Source: Sulfurimonadaceae bacterium (GTDB lineage Bacteria > Campylobacterota > Campylobacteria > Campylobacterales > Sulfurimonadaceae). From it: a stretch of 64,000 nucleotides of DNA. This document shows positions 16,257-25,724 of the stretch, one piece after another. The stretch lies in contig JADGEC010000002.1 of NCBI GenBank assembly GCA_016744575.1, forward strand, positions 1-64,000. Direction: 5' to 3'. A program made the position numbers and the translations under genes. How positions within the stretch are numbered: the first letter of the stretch is position 1; the number at the start of each line of letters is the position of its first letter. The notes beneath the pieces were generated by a model. The model was not told the origin of the DNA. It saw only the letters and a list, made by a program, of their open reading frames with translations, and did no database searches.

Positions 16257-19200
16257 ATGATAAAAAATAGAGAGGAGAGGCGAGGGATAAAGTCATTCTT
16301 CTTTGCATTCATCTTATTGGCCGTATTGGCTATTGGGTCGACGATCTACGCATTCTTTCAGATGGCTTCGATACATACGATCACGACAAATATCTATGAA
16401 CACCCGCTGAAAGTCTCCAATGCCGCACTGATGGTCGATCTGGATATCTATAAGATACAAAACCATATGAAAGATGTCGTATTGTCATCATCACAAGAGC
16501 ACCTGAACAAGCTTATTGATGAGATCGAAAGACATGAGAGAGACGTCTACAGTAATCTGCATGACATCAAGGATAATATCCTTGGATCAGAGGGTCGTAT
16601 GCTTGTAGAGCAGACATCACAGTTGTTTAGAGCGTGGAAACCGATACGCGATGAGGTGATCATATTGGTCGATTTCGACTTGATATCTGGGTCTGAAGTC
16701 ATCACATTGGGAAGTGATGAGAGGCATGTCCTTGCTCTTGAGGATTCTGTCTCAAAGCTTTACACCTATGCCCAGAACAAAGCCGAGGGGTTCAAAGAAC
16801 AGTCCAATACGATGTTCCAAAAAGTCGTCTTTAGTAGTCTTTTCATCTCTATCTCACTTTTGGTCTTGTTCATACTTCTTATTTATTACACTGTACAAAG
16901 GCTACGAAAATACATCCTTAAGGATACCTATTTTAATGGGATGATAGCGATCATCAGAGACCTTGAGACGTTGATAGTCACCGAAAAAGAGCCTCAGAGG
17001 TTGATCGAGGAGAGTTGTGATATCTTCACGTCAAACAATGTCTATGACAATGCATGGATAGTACTTGTGGATGATAGTGGTAGTATTGAGCATACTGCTA
17101 CGAGTGGGTACTCTTCAAATCATTTTATAGAGTTCGAAGAGAAGTTAAAGAGTGGTTGGACACCTCATTGCATCAGTAAGACGACTCAGAGTGAAGCAGA
17201 TGATTCGATCACGATGAATGTGCATGATGAGTGTCCGGAATGCCCTTTGACAGGACATGTCGAGACTGGAACGTCTTTAAACATCGCGTTGATCCATGAT
17301 GAGAGACTCTATGGTTATCTGACTCTCTCTATAGAAGGTAAATATGTTGCTGCTTATGATGAGAATACGTTGCAATATGAAGCTGCACGAGATATTGCAT
17401 ATGCACTATATAATCTGCAAGTCAAAAAAGATTTGGTGGTAGTGCAAGAGCGTTATCGCTTTGCCAGTGAGGCTGCGGCTGATGGTATATGGGACTGGGA
17501 CTTTTTAAATGATAGTATCTATTTCTCACCGACATTGAAGAGCATGATCGGTTATCGTGATGAAGAGATGCCGAATGTGTATGAGGAGTGGGAGAAGCGG
17601 ATCCACCCTGATGACAAGGGGCAGATATTGATTGATGTCCAGGCGTCCCGTGAGAGTGAGACCGGCGCCTATAGAAATATTCACAGACTGAAGCACAAAG
17701 ATGGTCACTGGGTCTGGATAGAAGCACGTGGCAAGACGATCTTTGATGCAGAGGGCAGAGCGATACGGATGATAGGCTCTCACACGGATATCACTGAACG
17801 AAAAAGAGCCCAAGAGCAGCTTCAGACCTCTAATGATAAGTTTGAAAAGACATTCAATACGACGCCAAGTCTCATCATCATCACGCATCTTGATACAGGT
17901 AGGGTCTACGATGTCAACAGGACATTCGAAGAGACCTTTGGTCATCGAAAAGAAGATATCATCGGCAAGACGACTGCTGATATAGGTCTTTGGGCAGATC
18001 TTGATGAAAGACAGGAGTATATAGATACCTTGCGAGATGAGGGCTTTGTAAAGGGAACGGTCAACTCTTTTCTGACAAGAGATGGCAAGGTAGTCATCGC
18101 CCAGACCTTTGCAAGCCTGGTGACTATTGGAGAGGAACGTTATATCTTGGCAGTCGCTGATGATATCACTTCCGAGAAGGCATTGGAGATAGAGAACAGA
18201 AAGTTTCTTGACGTCTTAGACCAGAGTATGAACGAACTGCACGTCTTTGATCTTGAAGAGCTGCATTATACCTATGTCAATAAAGCAGGCCTTTCTAAGC
18301 TGGGCTACACCATGGAAGAGATGAGAACGTTTACGCCTATGGATATCCTTGATGGTGTGATGTCTGAAGAAGCCATACGGGAGATGTTAAGACCACTGTT
18401 CGAAGGTCAAAAAAGTATGCTCTTTGATGATGCTCGGCAGTTGCGTAAGGATGGCACTATCTATCCGGTGGAGACCAGACTGCAAGTCATCGAGATAGAG
18501 GGCAGAAGCCAGGTCGTCGCAACGGTAATCGATATGACAGATAAAGAGAAGATCCTTCAACTTCTCGAACAGAAGAGGATGGAGCTTGAGACCATCATCC
18601 GGGAAGCTCCAAATCCTATCATGTTATATGATGAGGATGGAGAGGTCCTGATGGTCAATAAGATCTGGGAGCAGCTTAGTGGGTATCATCATACGGACAT
18701 CGATACGATAGATAGATGGACAGAAAAAGCTTACGGTAAAAATATCCCAGTGACTAAGACAGCTATCGATAGACTCTACTCTTCCGGCACAAAAGTAGAT
18801 GAGGGTGAAAAAAGTATTGTTACCGGGCATGGAGATAGCATCATCTGGCAGTTCAGTTCTGCCCCGCTTGGAATGATGGACGGTAGACGTGTCATCATCT
18901 CATCAGCCATGGACATCACTGAACTAAAGAAGAAAGATGAGCTGATGATCATACAGTCACGCCATGCTGCGATGGGAGAGATGATCGGCATGATCTCACA
19001 TCAGTGGCGACAACCTCTGGCTATCATCGCGATGGGAGCAAACAATATGCTTGCTGACATCGAATTTGAGGAGTTGTCTCCTATTGCAGTCGAAGAGCAT
19101 TCCAGGACCATCTTGAAGCAGACAGGACACCTCTCAAAGACTATCGATGACTTTAGATACTTCTTTCGTCCTGAACAGGAAAAAGAGGCAGTCTCCATAA

Positions 19201-19634
19201 TGACGGTCCTGGATGAGACAGAGAAGGTGATCGGTCCAAGTCTGGTCAGTAATGATATTGAATTGGTCATCGAGAACAGTAGTGACTCGTCGACTATGAT
19301 CCATAGACGAGAGTTGATGCAGGTCTTCATCAACTTGCTTAATAATGCAAAAGATGCCGTAATAGCAAATACCGAGGATAATAGAAAGATCATGATCACT
19401 GTCGAAGAAGATGAAGAGAGCATGAGTACGACGATCTGCGATAATGGTGGAGGTATCGAGGATGCGATCATAGAGAAGGTCTTTGATCCGTACTTTACTA
19501 CAAAAGAGGAACTCAATGGTACCGGACTGGGACTCTACATCAGTAAGACCATCATAGACAAACATTTTCATGGCCATATCAGCGTAGTAAATAGTGATAC
19601 AGGAAGCTGTTTCAAAGTTCGTTTTCCTAGATGA
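16257..19634 (+). CDS. Membrane-bound multi-PAS hybrid-type sensor histidine kinase
   Basis: 1125 residues. Helix 1 (about 11-34) and helix 2 (about 186-208) frame a periplasmic helical sensor of about 150 residues. The cytoplasm then holds a GAF-like domain (about 230-390, with a Cys pair CPECP), four PAS/PAC units (about 400-890, the first with DGIWDWDFLNDSIYFSP), the phosphoacceptor box H-Q-W-R-Q-P near residue 914, and a HATPase domain with DNGGGI and GTGLGLY. No receiver domain and no adjacent response regulator, so it is an orphan that presumably phosphorylates lone REC proteins such as those at 33080 and 38724. ATG 16257 follows AAGGTTAG and an AT-rich promoter. Confidence 0.88.
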   Translation: MIKNREERRGIKSFFFAFILLAVLAIGSTIYAFFQMASIHTITTNIYEHPLKVSNAALMVDLDIYKIQNHMKDVVLSSSQEHLNKLIDEIERHERDVYSNLHDIKDNILGSEGRMLVEQTSQLFRAWKPIRDEVIILVDFDLISGSEVITLGSDERHVLALEDSVSKLYTYAQNKAEGFKEQSNTMFQKVVFSSLFISISLLVLFILLIYYTVQRLRKYILKDTYFNGMIAIIRDLETLIVTEKEPQRLIEESCDIFTSNNVYDNAWIVLVDDSGSIEHTATSGYSSNHFIEFEEKLKSGWTPHCISKTTQSEADDSITMNVHDECPECPLTGHVETGTSLNIALIHDERLYGYLTLSIEGKYVAAYDENTLQYEAARDIAYALYNLQVKKDLVVVQERYRFASEAAADGIWDWDFLNDSIYFSPTLKSMIGYRDEEMPNVYEEWEKRIHPDDKGQILIDVQASRESETGAYRNIHRLKHKDGHWVWIEARGKTIFDAEGRAIRMIGSHTDITERKRAQEQLQTSNDKFEKTFNTTPSLIIITHLDTGRVYDVNRTFEETFGHRKEDIIGKTTADIGLWADLDERQEYIDTLRDEGFVKGTVNSFLTRDGKVVIAQTFASLVTIGEERYILAVADDITSEKALEIENRKFLDVLDQSMNELHVFDLEELHYTYVNKAGLSKLGYTMEEMRTFTPMDILDGVMSEEAIREMLRPLFEGQKSMLFDDARQLRKDGTIYPVETRLQVIEIEGRSQVVATVIDMTDKEKILQLLEQKRMELETIIREAPNPIMLYDEDGEVLMVNKIWEQLSGYHHTDIDTIDRWTEKAYGKNIPVTKTAIDRLYSSGTKVDEGEKSIVTGHGDSIIWQFSSAPLGMMDGRRVIISSAMDITELKKKDELMIIQSRHAAMGEMIGMISHQWRQPLAIIAMGANNMLADIEFEELSPIAVEEHSRTILKQTGHLSKTIDDFRYFFRPEQEKEAVSIMTVLDETEKVIGPSLVSNDIELVIENSSDSSTMIHRRELMQVFINLLNNAKDAVIANTEDNRKIMITVEEDEESMSTTICDNGGGIEDAIIEKVFDPYFTTKEELNGTGLGLYISKTIIDKHFHGHISVVNSDTGSCFKVRFPR

Positions 19635-19743
19635 GTACTGATGCCTGTGAAAAGACCATCGTCTTCTCTTTTGACTATTTTAATTCACTTGAGGGACTCC
19701 AGGCTTATTCTTCTCTGTGATAGAATGCGCCAAAGGGGAACTT

Positions 19744-20178
19744 ATGATGACACTGTCTGTTCGTTTTAAAGAGGCGATCATGAGGGCGTTCAAGACGCTT
19801 CTGAACATCGCCCCCATGCTATTGGCTGTCATAGGTCTGGTGGGACTGTTTGATACGCTTGTGACTCCAGAGATGCTCCATTCGCTCTTTATTGGAAATG
19901 CACTTTATGATGCACTGATGGGAATCTTTGTCGGTGGAGTCTCTGTTGGACAACCCTTTCTCAGTTATATCATTGGCGGAGAACTGCTTAAAGAAGGCAT
20001 CTCTTACTATGCCGTCACGGCATTTATCTTGGCCTGGGTGACATTGGGGCTTGTCCAGCTGCCACTGGAGTGGAGCCTTTTTGGCGGTCGCTTTACCATT
20101 ATACGAAATCTGCTTAGTCTGCTCTTCGCCCTTGTGATCGCTTTTGCTACTACCGTGACAATCGAGTTGTTGACATGA
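19744..20178 (+). CDS. Half-size permease, N-terminal part (DUF318-like)
   Basis: 144 residues, four or five hydrophobic helices, resembling one half of a COG0701/DUF318 permease. The motif GGVSVGQPFLSYIIGGELL occupies the place of the CTCSAIP segment of full-length ArsP; no cysteine is present. ATG 19744 (MMTLS) follows AAGGGG at 19732-19737, preferred over an upstream GTG. The next gene, encoding the second half, starts at 20175 with a 4-nt overlap, so the two are coupled and probably form a heterodimeric pore. Part of the five-gene cluster 19744-22372. Confidence 0.7.
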   Translation: MMTLSVRFKEAIMRAFKTLLNIAPMLLAVIGLVGLFDTLVTPEMLHSLFIGNALYDALMGIFVGGVSVGQPFLSYIIGGELLKEGISYYAVTAFILAWVTLGLVQLPLEWSLFGGRFTIIRNLLSLLFALVIAFATTVTIELLT

Positions 20179-20708
20179 AGCAGGCAAGTAACAAAAAGCG
20201 AAAGAGTCGCAGTGGGTGGATCATGTTGGTCCTGACCGTTATCATCTATCTCGTCACGGCATCGACTGAACCCTCGTTGGCGTATGCTGCATTGACAAAA
20301 AGCTTTGAAGTACTGAAGATGATCGCACCGATAATGCTGGCAGTCATGCTCTTGATGGCCTTGATCGCTACGTTTATCAAGCCCAAGGGTATAGCAAGGC
20401 ATCTGGGAGAAGAGAGTGGTCTAAAGGGGTGGCTTCTCGCGCTTACCGGAGGTGTGTTGAGTCATGGGTCGACGCTAGTCTGGTACCCGATGCTGAGTGA
20501 ACTTAGAGAGCATGGTGCCCGTGATGGGCTGATAGTGGCATTCTTTTATGCCCGAGCCATCAAGCTGCCATGGCTGCCGGTGATGATAGGTTACTTTGGT
20601 CTTACGTTTACTGTAGTCCTGACTTTTTACATCGTGCTTGCTGCATGGATACAGGGAGTCTTGACAGATAGATTATTACAGGGAGAGCATCATGATAAAA
20701 GTAAGTGA
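20175..20708 (+). CDS. Half-size permease, C-terminal part (DUF318-like)
   Basis: 177 residues with a Lys/Arg-rich cytoplasmic start (KKRKSRSG) and about five helices. GGVLSHGSTLVWYPMLSELREHGARDG and FFYARAIKLPWLP correspond to the second signature of DUF318 permeases (in pieces). Overlaps the first half by 4 nt and the following hydrolase by 17 nt, so all three are translationally linked. Substrate unknown; neighbours suggest metal or oxyanion handling, which is inference. Confidence 0.7.
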   Translation: MKQASNKKRKSRSGWIMLVLTVIIYLVTASTEPSLAYAALTKSFEVLKMIAPIMLAVMLLMALIATFIKPKGIARHLGEESGLKGWLLALTGGVLSHGSTLVWYPMLSELREHGARDGLIVAFFYARAIKLPWLPVMIGYFGLTFTVVLTFYIVLAAWIQGVLTDRLLQGEHHDKSK

Positions 20709-21426
20709 ACTATCGATGACCATCGTCTTTGATAACTACCCTTACCCCCGGAGTGGACTTAAGACCTTGTGGGGATTCTCCTGCTTCATCAAGACACCGA
20801 AGAACACGCTGTTGTTCGATACAGGGAGTAATGGCAGAGTACTGCTTGAGAACATGGAAAAAGTAGAGACTGATGTGAAAAAGGTAGATACGCTCTTTCT
20901 TTCGCATCATCACTGGGACCATATAGGTGGTCTTGACTCGGTGATCGAGCTAAATCCGGATGTGGATATCTTTGCACCTTCATCGCTGTCGAGACTGCTG
21001 GTAAAAGATCTTAAGGCGATGGTGCGAAGGGTGATCGTGTCTGATGAGAAGAGTATGATCATCTGTGAAGACATCTATACGACTGGGATGATGGGTGAGG
21101 AGGTAGAAGAGCAATCGCTTATCATCGACACCGATGCCGGAGCAGTGGTCATAACAGGTTGTGCACACAATGGCATCGTAGAGATCGCAAAAAGAGCAGA
21201 AGAGATCCTTGGAAAAAAGATCGCTCTGCTTCTTGGAGGCTTTCATCTTATGGGTAAAGATGAAGAGGGGATAGAGAGGGTAGTCAGTGGGCTTATGGAG
21301 TTGGAGATAGACTATATCGCTCCGACGCACTGTACCGGTGATCTGGCCAAGGAGAGGCTACAGGAGGTTTTTGGCGAAAGGGCTATCGTAGTAGGGGCAG
21401 GAAAGAAGATACACCTCAAAGGATAA
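20692..21426 (+). CDS. MBL-fold metallo-hydrolase (COG1237-like)
   Basis: 244-residue cytoplasmic hydrolase. The zinc motif HHHWDHIGGLD (about residues 67-77) and later ITGCAHNG, GGFHLMG and PTHCTGD fit the COG1237 branch, whose archaeal member is annotated as a dihydropterin ribofuranosyl-aminobenzene phosphate synthase; in bacteria the reaction is unknown. This family often sits beside NifX-like and permease genes, as here. ATG 20692 lies within the end of the permease gene. The palindrome at 21429-21467 begins 3 nt after its stop. Confidence 0.78.
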   Translation: MIKVSELSMTIVFDNYPYPRSGLKTLWGFSCFIKTPKNTLLFDTGSNGRVLLENMEKVETDVKKVDTLFLSHHHWDHIGGLDSVIELNPDVDIFAPSSLSRLLVKDLKAMVRRVIVSDEKSMIICEDIYTTGMMGEEVEEQSLIIDTDAGAVVITGCAHNGIVEIAKRAEEILGKKIALLLGGFHLMGKDEEGIERVVSGLMELEIDYIAPTHCTGDLAKERLQEVFGERAIVVGAGKKIHLKG

Positions 21427-21428
21427 TA

Positions 21429-21467
21429 TGACGGTAAAAATACATATTTATCTTATTTTAACCGTCA
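21429..21467. promoter_or_regulatory. 39-bp palindromic operator, copy 2
   Basis: TGACGGT (21429-21435) pairs with ACCGTCA (21461-21467), and pairing extends outward to ATATGACGGT/ACCGTCATAT (21426-21470) and inward over six more A/T pairs after one mismatch. TATGAT -10 box 6 nt downstream (21474-21479), then ATG 21510. Counterpart of 15164-15202. Because it directly follows a stop codon it could also form an RNA hairpin. Confidence 0.7.
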
Positions 21468-21509
21468 TATCGGTATGATTTTATATTATTAAATTCATAA
21501 GGAATGATT

Positions 21510-21875
21510 ATGAGACTAGTATTTCCGACCGATGAGAACATGGGATATCTTTCCAAGCGAGGCGCGCACTTTGGAAAAGCGAAGTTTTATACCGTCGTCA
21601 CTTTGGAAGATGAGAAGATCGCCGAGGTAGAAGGCATCGCTAACCCTGGACACAGCGGAGGTGCCTGTGGTAACGCTGTCACTAATATCATGGGTCTGAA
21701 CCCGGATGCACTGATCGTCTCTGGCATAGGTGGAAGCCCGGCAGCTGGATTTGCGCAAGCTGGACTCACCCTCTATTTTGACAGAGACTCCTCAACAGTA
21801 GAAGAGAGTATCAGTCGGCTTCTGAAGGGTTCTCTCGAGCTCAGTGAAGGTAACGGGACTTGCTCGACCCACTAA
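21510..21875 (+). CDS. NifX/NifB-type (DiNase) cofactor-binding protein
   Basis: 121-residue protein of the dinitrogenase iron-molybdenum cofactor family (PF02579). Family marks are FPTDENMGYLSKRGAHFGKA near the start, PGHSGGACGNAV in the middle and GGSPAAGFAQAGL. Members bind Fe-Mo or other metal clusters, or nothing known outside nitrogen fixation. No nif structural genes are in the window. The C-terminus ends CSTH, a possible extra metal ligand. ATG 21510 has AAGGA 6 nt upstream; ATG 21504 is too close to it. Own promoter with the 39-bp palindrome; 8 nt ahead of trmO. Confidence 0.85.
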   Translation: MRLVFPTDENMGYLSKRGAHFGKAKFYTVVTLEDEKIAEVEGIANPGHSGGACGNAVTNIMGLNPDALIVSGIGGSPAAGFAQAGLTLYFDRDSSTVEESISRLLKGSLELSEGNGTCSTH

Positions 21876-21883
21876 GGAGTTAG

Positions 21884-22372
21884 ATGGATATCACACTCTC
21901 CCCCATCGGGACGATCCGTTCTCCCTTTTGTGATCTTGTAGATATGCCGATACAACCTAAAGGGGCCGGAGAGACACTGGCTTCGATCGAGATCAAAGAG
22001 CAGTATCTTGAAGGTCTGCATGACCTTGACGGCTTTAGCCATGTCTACCTGATCTACCACTTCCATAAAGTCCAAGAAGCACAATTGAGTGTCATTCCCT
22101 TTAACGACCATACCAATACACAAAGAGGGGTCTTTTCGACAAGGACACCGATGCATCCAAACAGTATTGGTCTCTCAATAGTAGAGCTTGTCAAAGTTGA
22201 GGAGAACATCGTCACTATCAGAGGTGTCGATGTCTTCGATGGTACGCCACTACTAGATATAAAGCCCTATATCGAGAACTTTGATAAGGTAGAAGGTGCG
22301 ACCAGATCGGGATGGATGCAGGCAAGTCTGGAAGAGGTGAGTAATAAAAGGTCTGATGATCGTTTTGTCTAA
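21884..22372 (+). CDS. trmO: TrmO/TsaA family tRNA methyltransferase
   Basis: 162-residue protein of the TsaA/YaeB family (PF01980), whose E. coli member methylates N6 of threonylcarbamoyl-adenosine 37 in tRNA. Recognised by SPIGTIRSPF at the start, LDGFSHVYLIYHFH, GVFSTRTPMHPNSIGLSIVEL (in pieces) and GTPLLDIKPYI. It lacks the C-terminal extension of the 235-residue E. coli protein, like many anaerobe homologues that cluster with NifX-like genes, so the tRNA role is assumed from the family only. Cotranscribed with the NifX-like gene (8 nt gap, AAGGAG). Confidence 0.82.
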   Translation: MDITLSPIGTIRSPFCDLVDMPIQPKGAGETLASIEIKEQYLEGLHDLDGFSHVYLIYHFHKVQEAQLSVIPFNDHTNTQRGVFSTRTPMHPNSIGLSIVELVKVEENIVTIRGVDVFDGTPLLDIKPYIENFDKVEGATRSGWMQASLEEVSNKRSDDRFV

Positions 22373-22618
22373 AGATCTAATGGTCCATTTAGCAAAGTCA
22401 AATCGAATGAGGAATATAATTTACATGGATCAAGTAATAGGAATCACCAAATAGTGTAGGTCATCACGACATGGGGTGTTTCCATATCTTTTCGAATTAC
22501 CAAATAAGTAGTCCTGCAAAGATCTGTAGACCCCCTATGCCACAAGCATCAACACTGTCTTGACAACTTCTACTACCTGATCTGAGTTATACCAAACTAA
22601 TATGAAAGAAGATGAGAT

Positions 22619-23512
22619 ATGGCAAATGAACAAAGTACTATAGAGATCGACGGCGAACAGGTATCTATTGATGAACTTATCAATATCTTTAAAAGCAGTA
22701 AAAAAGATGATGGCACAGTAAGTAAAGCGAAGCGAAAACATCAAGAAGCGCAGGAGTTGAAACCTTATCAGGCGGAGCTGATCAAACTGCAAAGACATAT
22801 AGAGGACACCCATAAGAAGATCATCATCCTTTTTGAAGGCCGCGATGCTGCCGGCAAGGGCGGGACCATCAGACGGGTGACGCGTTATATGAACGAAAAG
22901 CACTATCGTATAGTCGCACTTGGAAAACCGACAGAGGAGCAGCGTACACAGTGGTTCTATCAGAAGTACATCTCTTACTTCCCACGCGGCGGCGAGATCG
23001 TCCTTTTCGATAGAAGCTGGTACAACCGTGCCATGGTCGAAAACGTCTTTGATTTCTGCTCTCAAAAAGAGTATGAAGACTTTATGAAAGGGGTCAAAGG
23101 TTTTGAGAAAGACCTTACCCGACAGGGGACTATTCTCATCAAACTCTACTTTAGTGTAAGCAAAGATGAGCAGGCAAAACGTTTTGAGCGTCGTAAGACT
23201 GATCCTCTACGACAGTGGAAGCTAAGCGAGATCGATGTCCAGGCACAAGATCGCTGGGATGATTTCACCAATACAAAATACCGTATGCTTAAGCAGACGC
23301 ACTCACATAACGCACCATGGACGGTGATCCGTTCTATCGATAAACAAAAAGCAAGACTCGAAGCGATAAAAGTGATATTGAACAGCATAGACTATGAGGG
23401 TAGAGATCCTGATCTGGACTATGCACTTGATTCTGAGATCGCGATCTCGGGATCAAGAGAGATCGAGATCATGGAAGCTCAGCGCGCCGGAAGCGGTAAG
23501 TTCATAGGTTAG
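22619..23512 (+). CDS. ppk2: Polyphosphate kinase 2
   Basis: 297-residue PPK2 (PF03976) that transfers phosphate between polyphosphate and nucleotides. Walker A is G74-RDAAGK80, Walker B is VLFD131-RSWYNR137. Single-domain length fits class I PPK2, which mainly phosphorylates nucleoside diphosphates. A 60-residue charged N-terminal arm precedes the domain. It stands alone between intergenic regions; the 246-nt gap upstream (22373-22618) shows no gene, and the ribosome site before ATG 22619 is weak (AGAAGATGAG). A small TAGACC/GGTCTA stem overlaps the stop. Confidence 0.9.
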   Translation: MANEQSTIEIDGEQVSIDELINIFKSSKKDDGTVSKAKRKHQEAQELKPYQAELIKLQRHIEDTHKKIIILFEGRDAAGKGGTIRRVTRYMNEKHYRIVALGKPTEEQRTQWFYQKYISYFPRGGEIVLFDRSWYNRAMVENVFDFCSQKEYEDFMKGVKGFEKDLTRQGTILIKLYFSVSKDEQAKRFERRKTDPLRQWKLSEIDVQAQDRWDDFTNTKYRMLKQTHSHNAPWTVIRSIDKQKARLEAIKVILNSIDYEGRDPDLDYALDSEIAISGSREIEIMEAQRAGSGKFIG

Positions 23513-23538
23513 ACCTCTTGGTCTATGCCACTACTTAA

Positions 23539-23554
23539 GACGTCAAACGAACAA
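23539..23554 (-). repeat. Short intergenic repeat module (variant copy)
   Basis: GACGTCAAACGAACAA matches 15 of 16 bases of the module at 58866-58882 and, reversed, 42941-42957. The rest of the 180-nt gap (23513-23692) shows no gene; it holds a TAAGTCAATG stretch also found near 59170. Confidence 0.4.
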
Positions 23555-23692
23555 ATACCCCTCTCTTCCTATACTTTTAGATAGCATAGGATAGACTTGC
23601 TTGAGGGTCGCTCTTCACAGACCCCTATCCTCTAATACTAAGTCACTTAAGTCAATGCTATTAGGACTCTCAGCCTTTTCACGGTCACTATA

Positions 23693-25666
23693 TTACCTTT
23701 TAGAAAGGGCCTCTATCTGTTCTTTGATCACCGTGAACTTTTTGTCATAAGCGAAACAGGCACCTATGGTACAGGCAAGGTAGAGACCACTTTTATCGGG
23801 TTTACTAAGTAGATAGGGAAATCTTATGGTACTGATCGCTTGACGCTTTTCCTGCAAAGTCTTACTGCTGTGTTTTAAAACGACGACTCCATATTGTTGC
23901 ATCAGGTAGGCGATAGCTGTCGAGGGGACATCTGCCTGTCTCTCTTCAAGCTCGCGTAGATGGAGCTTAAGTGATGCCGTAGCAATAGCCGCATATTTTG
24001 GTGCTTCTTTGAGAGAAGCGAGCTTATAGAGGTCTTGCATCATCCGCCCGAAACTAGAGGTGTAGTATTTATCGCGCAGATCTACGGACACAGGCATCCC
24101 CTCACTATTTTGCACCCAGGTGCCATCTTTATAAAACAGAGTCAGGGCCTTCTCTGTCAACTCTTTTGCCAATAGTAGATGCTTCTTCTCATAGGTCGTC
24201 TCAAAAGCCTTGAGAAGTGTCGAGATGACAAAGGCATAGTCCTCCAGTAGTCCTGCTTGAAAAGGCTTTTTACCATAGAGACTCTGATGATAGAGATGCC
24301 CATTGGCAAACATCGTCTTTAAAAGACTCCCTAACGCATCATCTGCTTTTTTGACATAGAGCGGGTCAATAGACGATGCGGCATAAAGTGCTTCGACCAT
24401 CATCGCATTCCAGGCCGTGATGACTTTGTTATCGATGAAAGGGTAAGTGCGACCTTTACGTAGCTCTTTCAGTGCTTTTTGTAGTGAGGCAAAACCTTGT
24501 GGTCGCTGCTCAGTATAGAAATTAAGATGCTGCTTGCCTTCAAAGTTTCCCTTTTCGTAGAGTTCGATGGCCTCATCAAGTTCTTTTGCATGGCTGTTCT
24601 GTGCGATGGCTCCCTTGAGTTGCTCGTTTGTATAGATAAAGTAGCCACCCTCCTGATGGTCGCTGTCTGCATCCGAGGCACTGAGGAAAAGGCCTTCTCT
24701 ACCAAAATGCTCTTCAGTCATAGCAATAGTCTCTTTGACTACATCACGAAAGAGGACCTCGCCTGTCAGGTGAAAGGCTTTGACATAGAGCGGTATTAGC
24801 TCTGCTTGATTGTAGAGCATCTTCTCAAAGTGAGGGACCTCCCAGGCTGCATCGGTAGAGTATCGGAAGAAGCCACCTTCTACATGGTCATAGAGGCCAC
24901 GAAGGGCCATGGTACGAAGGACCTCAAGGCCCATCTTCTGTGCGTCATCATCGCCGAGCTTTCCAAGATCGAAGAGCAGGGCTATCTTGGAAGCTTCGGG
25001 GAACTTTGGTGAGATGGAGAAACCGATATAAAGATCATCATACATCTTCTCAAAGGCGTTAAAAAGCGTCTTGGTCGTGATCTTTGCTTTATCTGGGTCA
25101 AGGGGTGCATGCTTGGTCTGTATGATCGCTTCGATAGCATTGACTCGACGTGCTATGAGTTCAGGCTGCTTCTGATAGTCGCTGCCGAGTTCAGGCAACA
25201 GTGTATCCAGCCCCTCGACGCCATAGGCAGCACTAGGTGGTATATAGGTCGTGATATAGAAAGGCTTTCTCTCTTCACTCAGCAGAACAGTCAGAGGCCA
25301 TCCTCCGGAACGTTTTTTAAGCTTTAAAAAGAGTTGCTGATAGTGACTGTCGAGATGGGGCATCTCTTCACGGTCTATTTTGACGGGGATGAAATAGCGG
25401 TTGATGAGTTCCGCTATCCGCTCATCTTCAAAGGACTCCTCCAGCATGACATGACACCAGTGGCAGGTGCTGTAGCCAATAGAGAGAAAGATAGGCTTAT
25501 GCTTCTCTTTTGAGAGGGCGAACGCTTCCTCTCCCCATGGCAGCCAGTCGACAGGATTATAGGCATGCTGTTGAAGGTAAGGAGACTCTTCGTTGATAAG
25601 CCCGTTTGGCTGTTTCTGGGCAAAAAGTGATAGGGAAAGCAGAAGAGCTGCTAAAAGAAAACGCAT
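23693..25666 (-). CDS. Thioredoxin-domain protein, DUF255/YyaL family
   Basis: 657-residue periplasmic protein of the YyaL/SSP411 family (PF03190, COG1331). Residues 1-16 are a signal peptide. The thioredoxin-like N-terminal domain starts at [20 protein letters not shown] sequence and has C68-H-W-C71; the remaining 450 residues form an alpha/alpha-barrel like N-acylglucosamine epimerases ([33 protein letters not shown] in pieces). Cellular role unknown. Strong AGGAGG site before the ATG. Reads leftward with NicO and DUF1007 genes upstream, 59 nt apart. The C-terminal third carries one cysteine (ACTIGACF has two), not an evident second active site. Confidence 0.85.
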   Translation of the reverse strand: MRFLLAALLLSLSLFAQKQPNGLINEESPYLQQHAYNPVDWLPWGEEAFALSKEKHKPIFLSIGYSTCHWCHVMLEESFEDERIAELINRYFIPVKIDREEMPHLDSHYQQLFLKLKKRSGGWPLTVLLSEERKPFYITTYIPPSAAYGVEGLDTLLPELGSDYQKQPELIARRVNAIEAIIQTKHAPLDPDKAKITTKTLFNAFEKMYDDLYIGFSISPKFPEASKIALLFDLGKLGDDDAQKMGLEVLRTMALRGLYDHVEGGFFRYSTDAAWEVPHFEKMLYNQAELIPLYVKAFHLTGEVLFRDVVKETIAMTEEHFGREGLFLSASDADSDHQEGGYFIYTNEQLKGAIAQNSHAKELDEAIELYEKGNFEGKQHLNFYTEQRPQGFASLQKALKELRKGRTYPFIDNKVITAWNAMMVEALYAASSIDPLYVKKADDALGSLLKTMFANGHLYHQSLYGKKPFQAGLLEDYAFVISTLLKAFETTYEKKHLLLAKELTEKALTLFYKDGTWVQNSEGMPVSVDLRDKYYTSSFGRMMQDLYKLASLKEAPKYAAIATASLKLHLRELEERQADVPSTAIAYLMQQYGVVVLKHSSKTLQEKRQAISTIRFPYLLSKPDKSGLYLACTIGACFAYDKKFTVIKEQIEALSKR

Positions 25667-25724
25667 ACTCGACCTCCTGGCGGATCATGTGATCGTTTGA
25701 GATCAGATATACTACAGGAAATCT

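Noticed and set aside
22535..23065. 176-codon minus-strand frame opposite ppk2
   Set aside because: It lies antisense to the Walker-motif region of a clear PPK2 gene and has no family or ribosome site.
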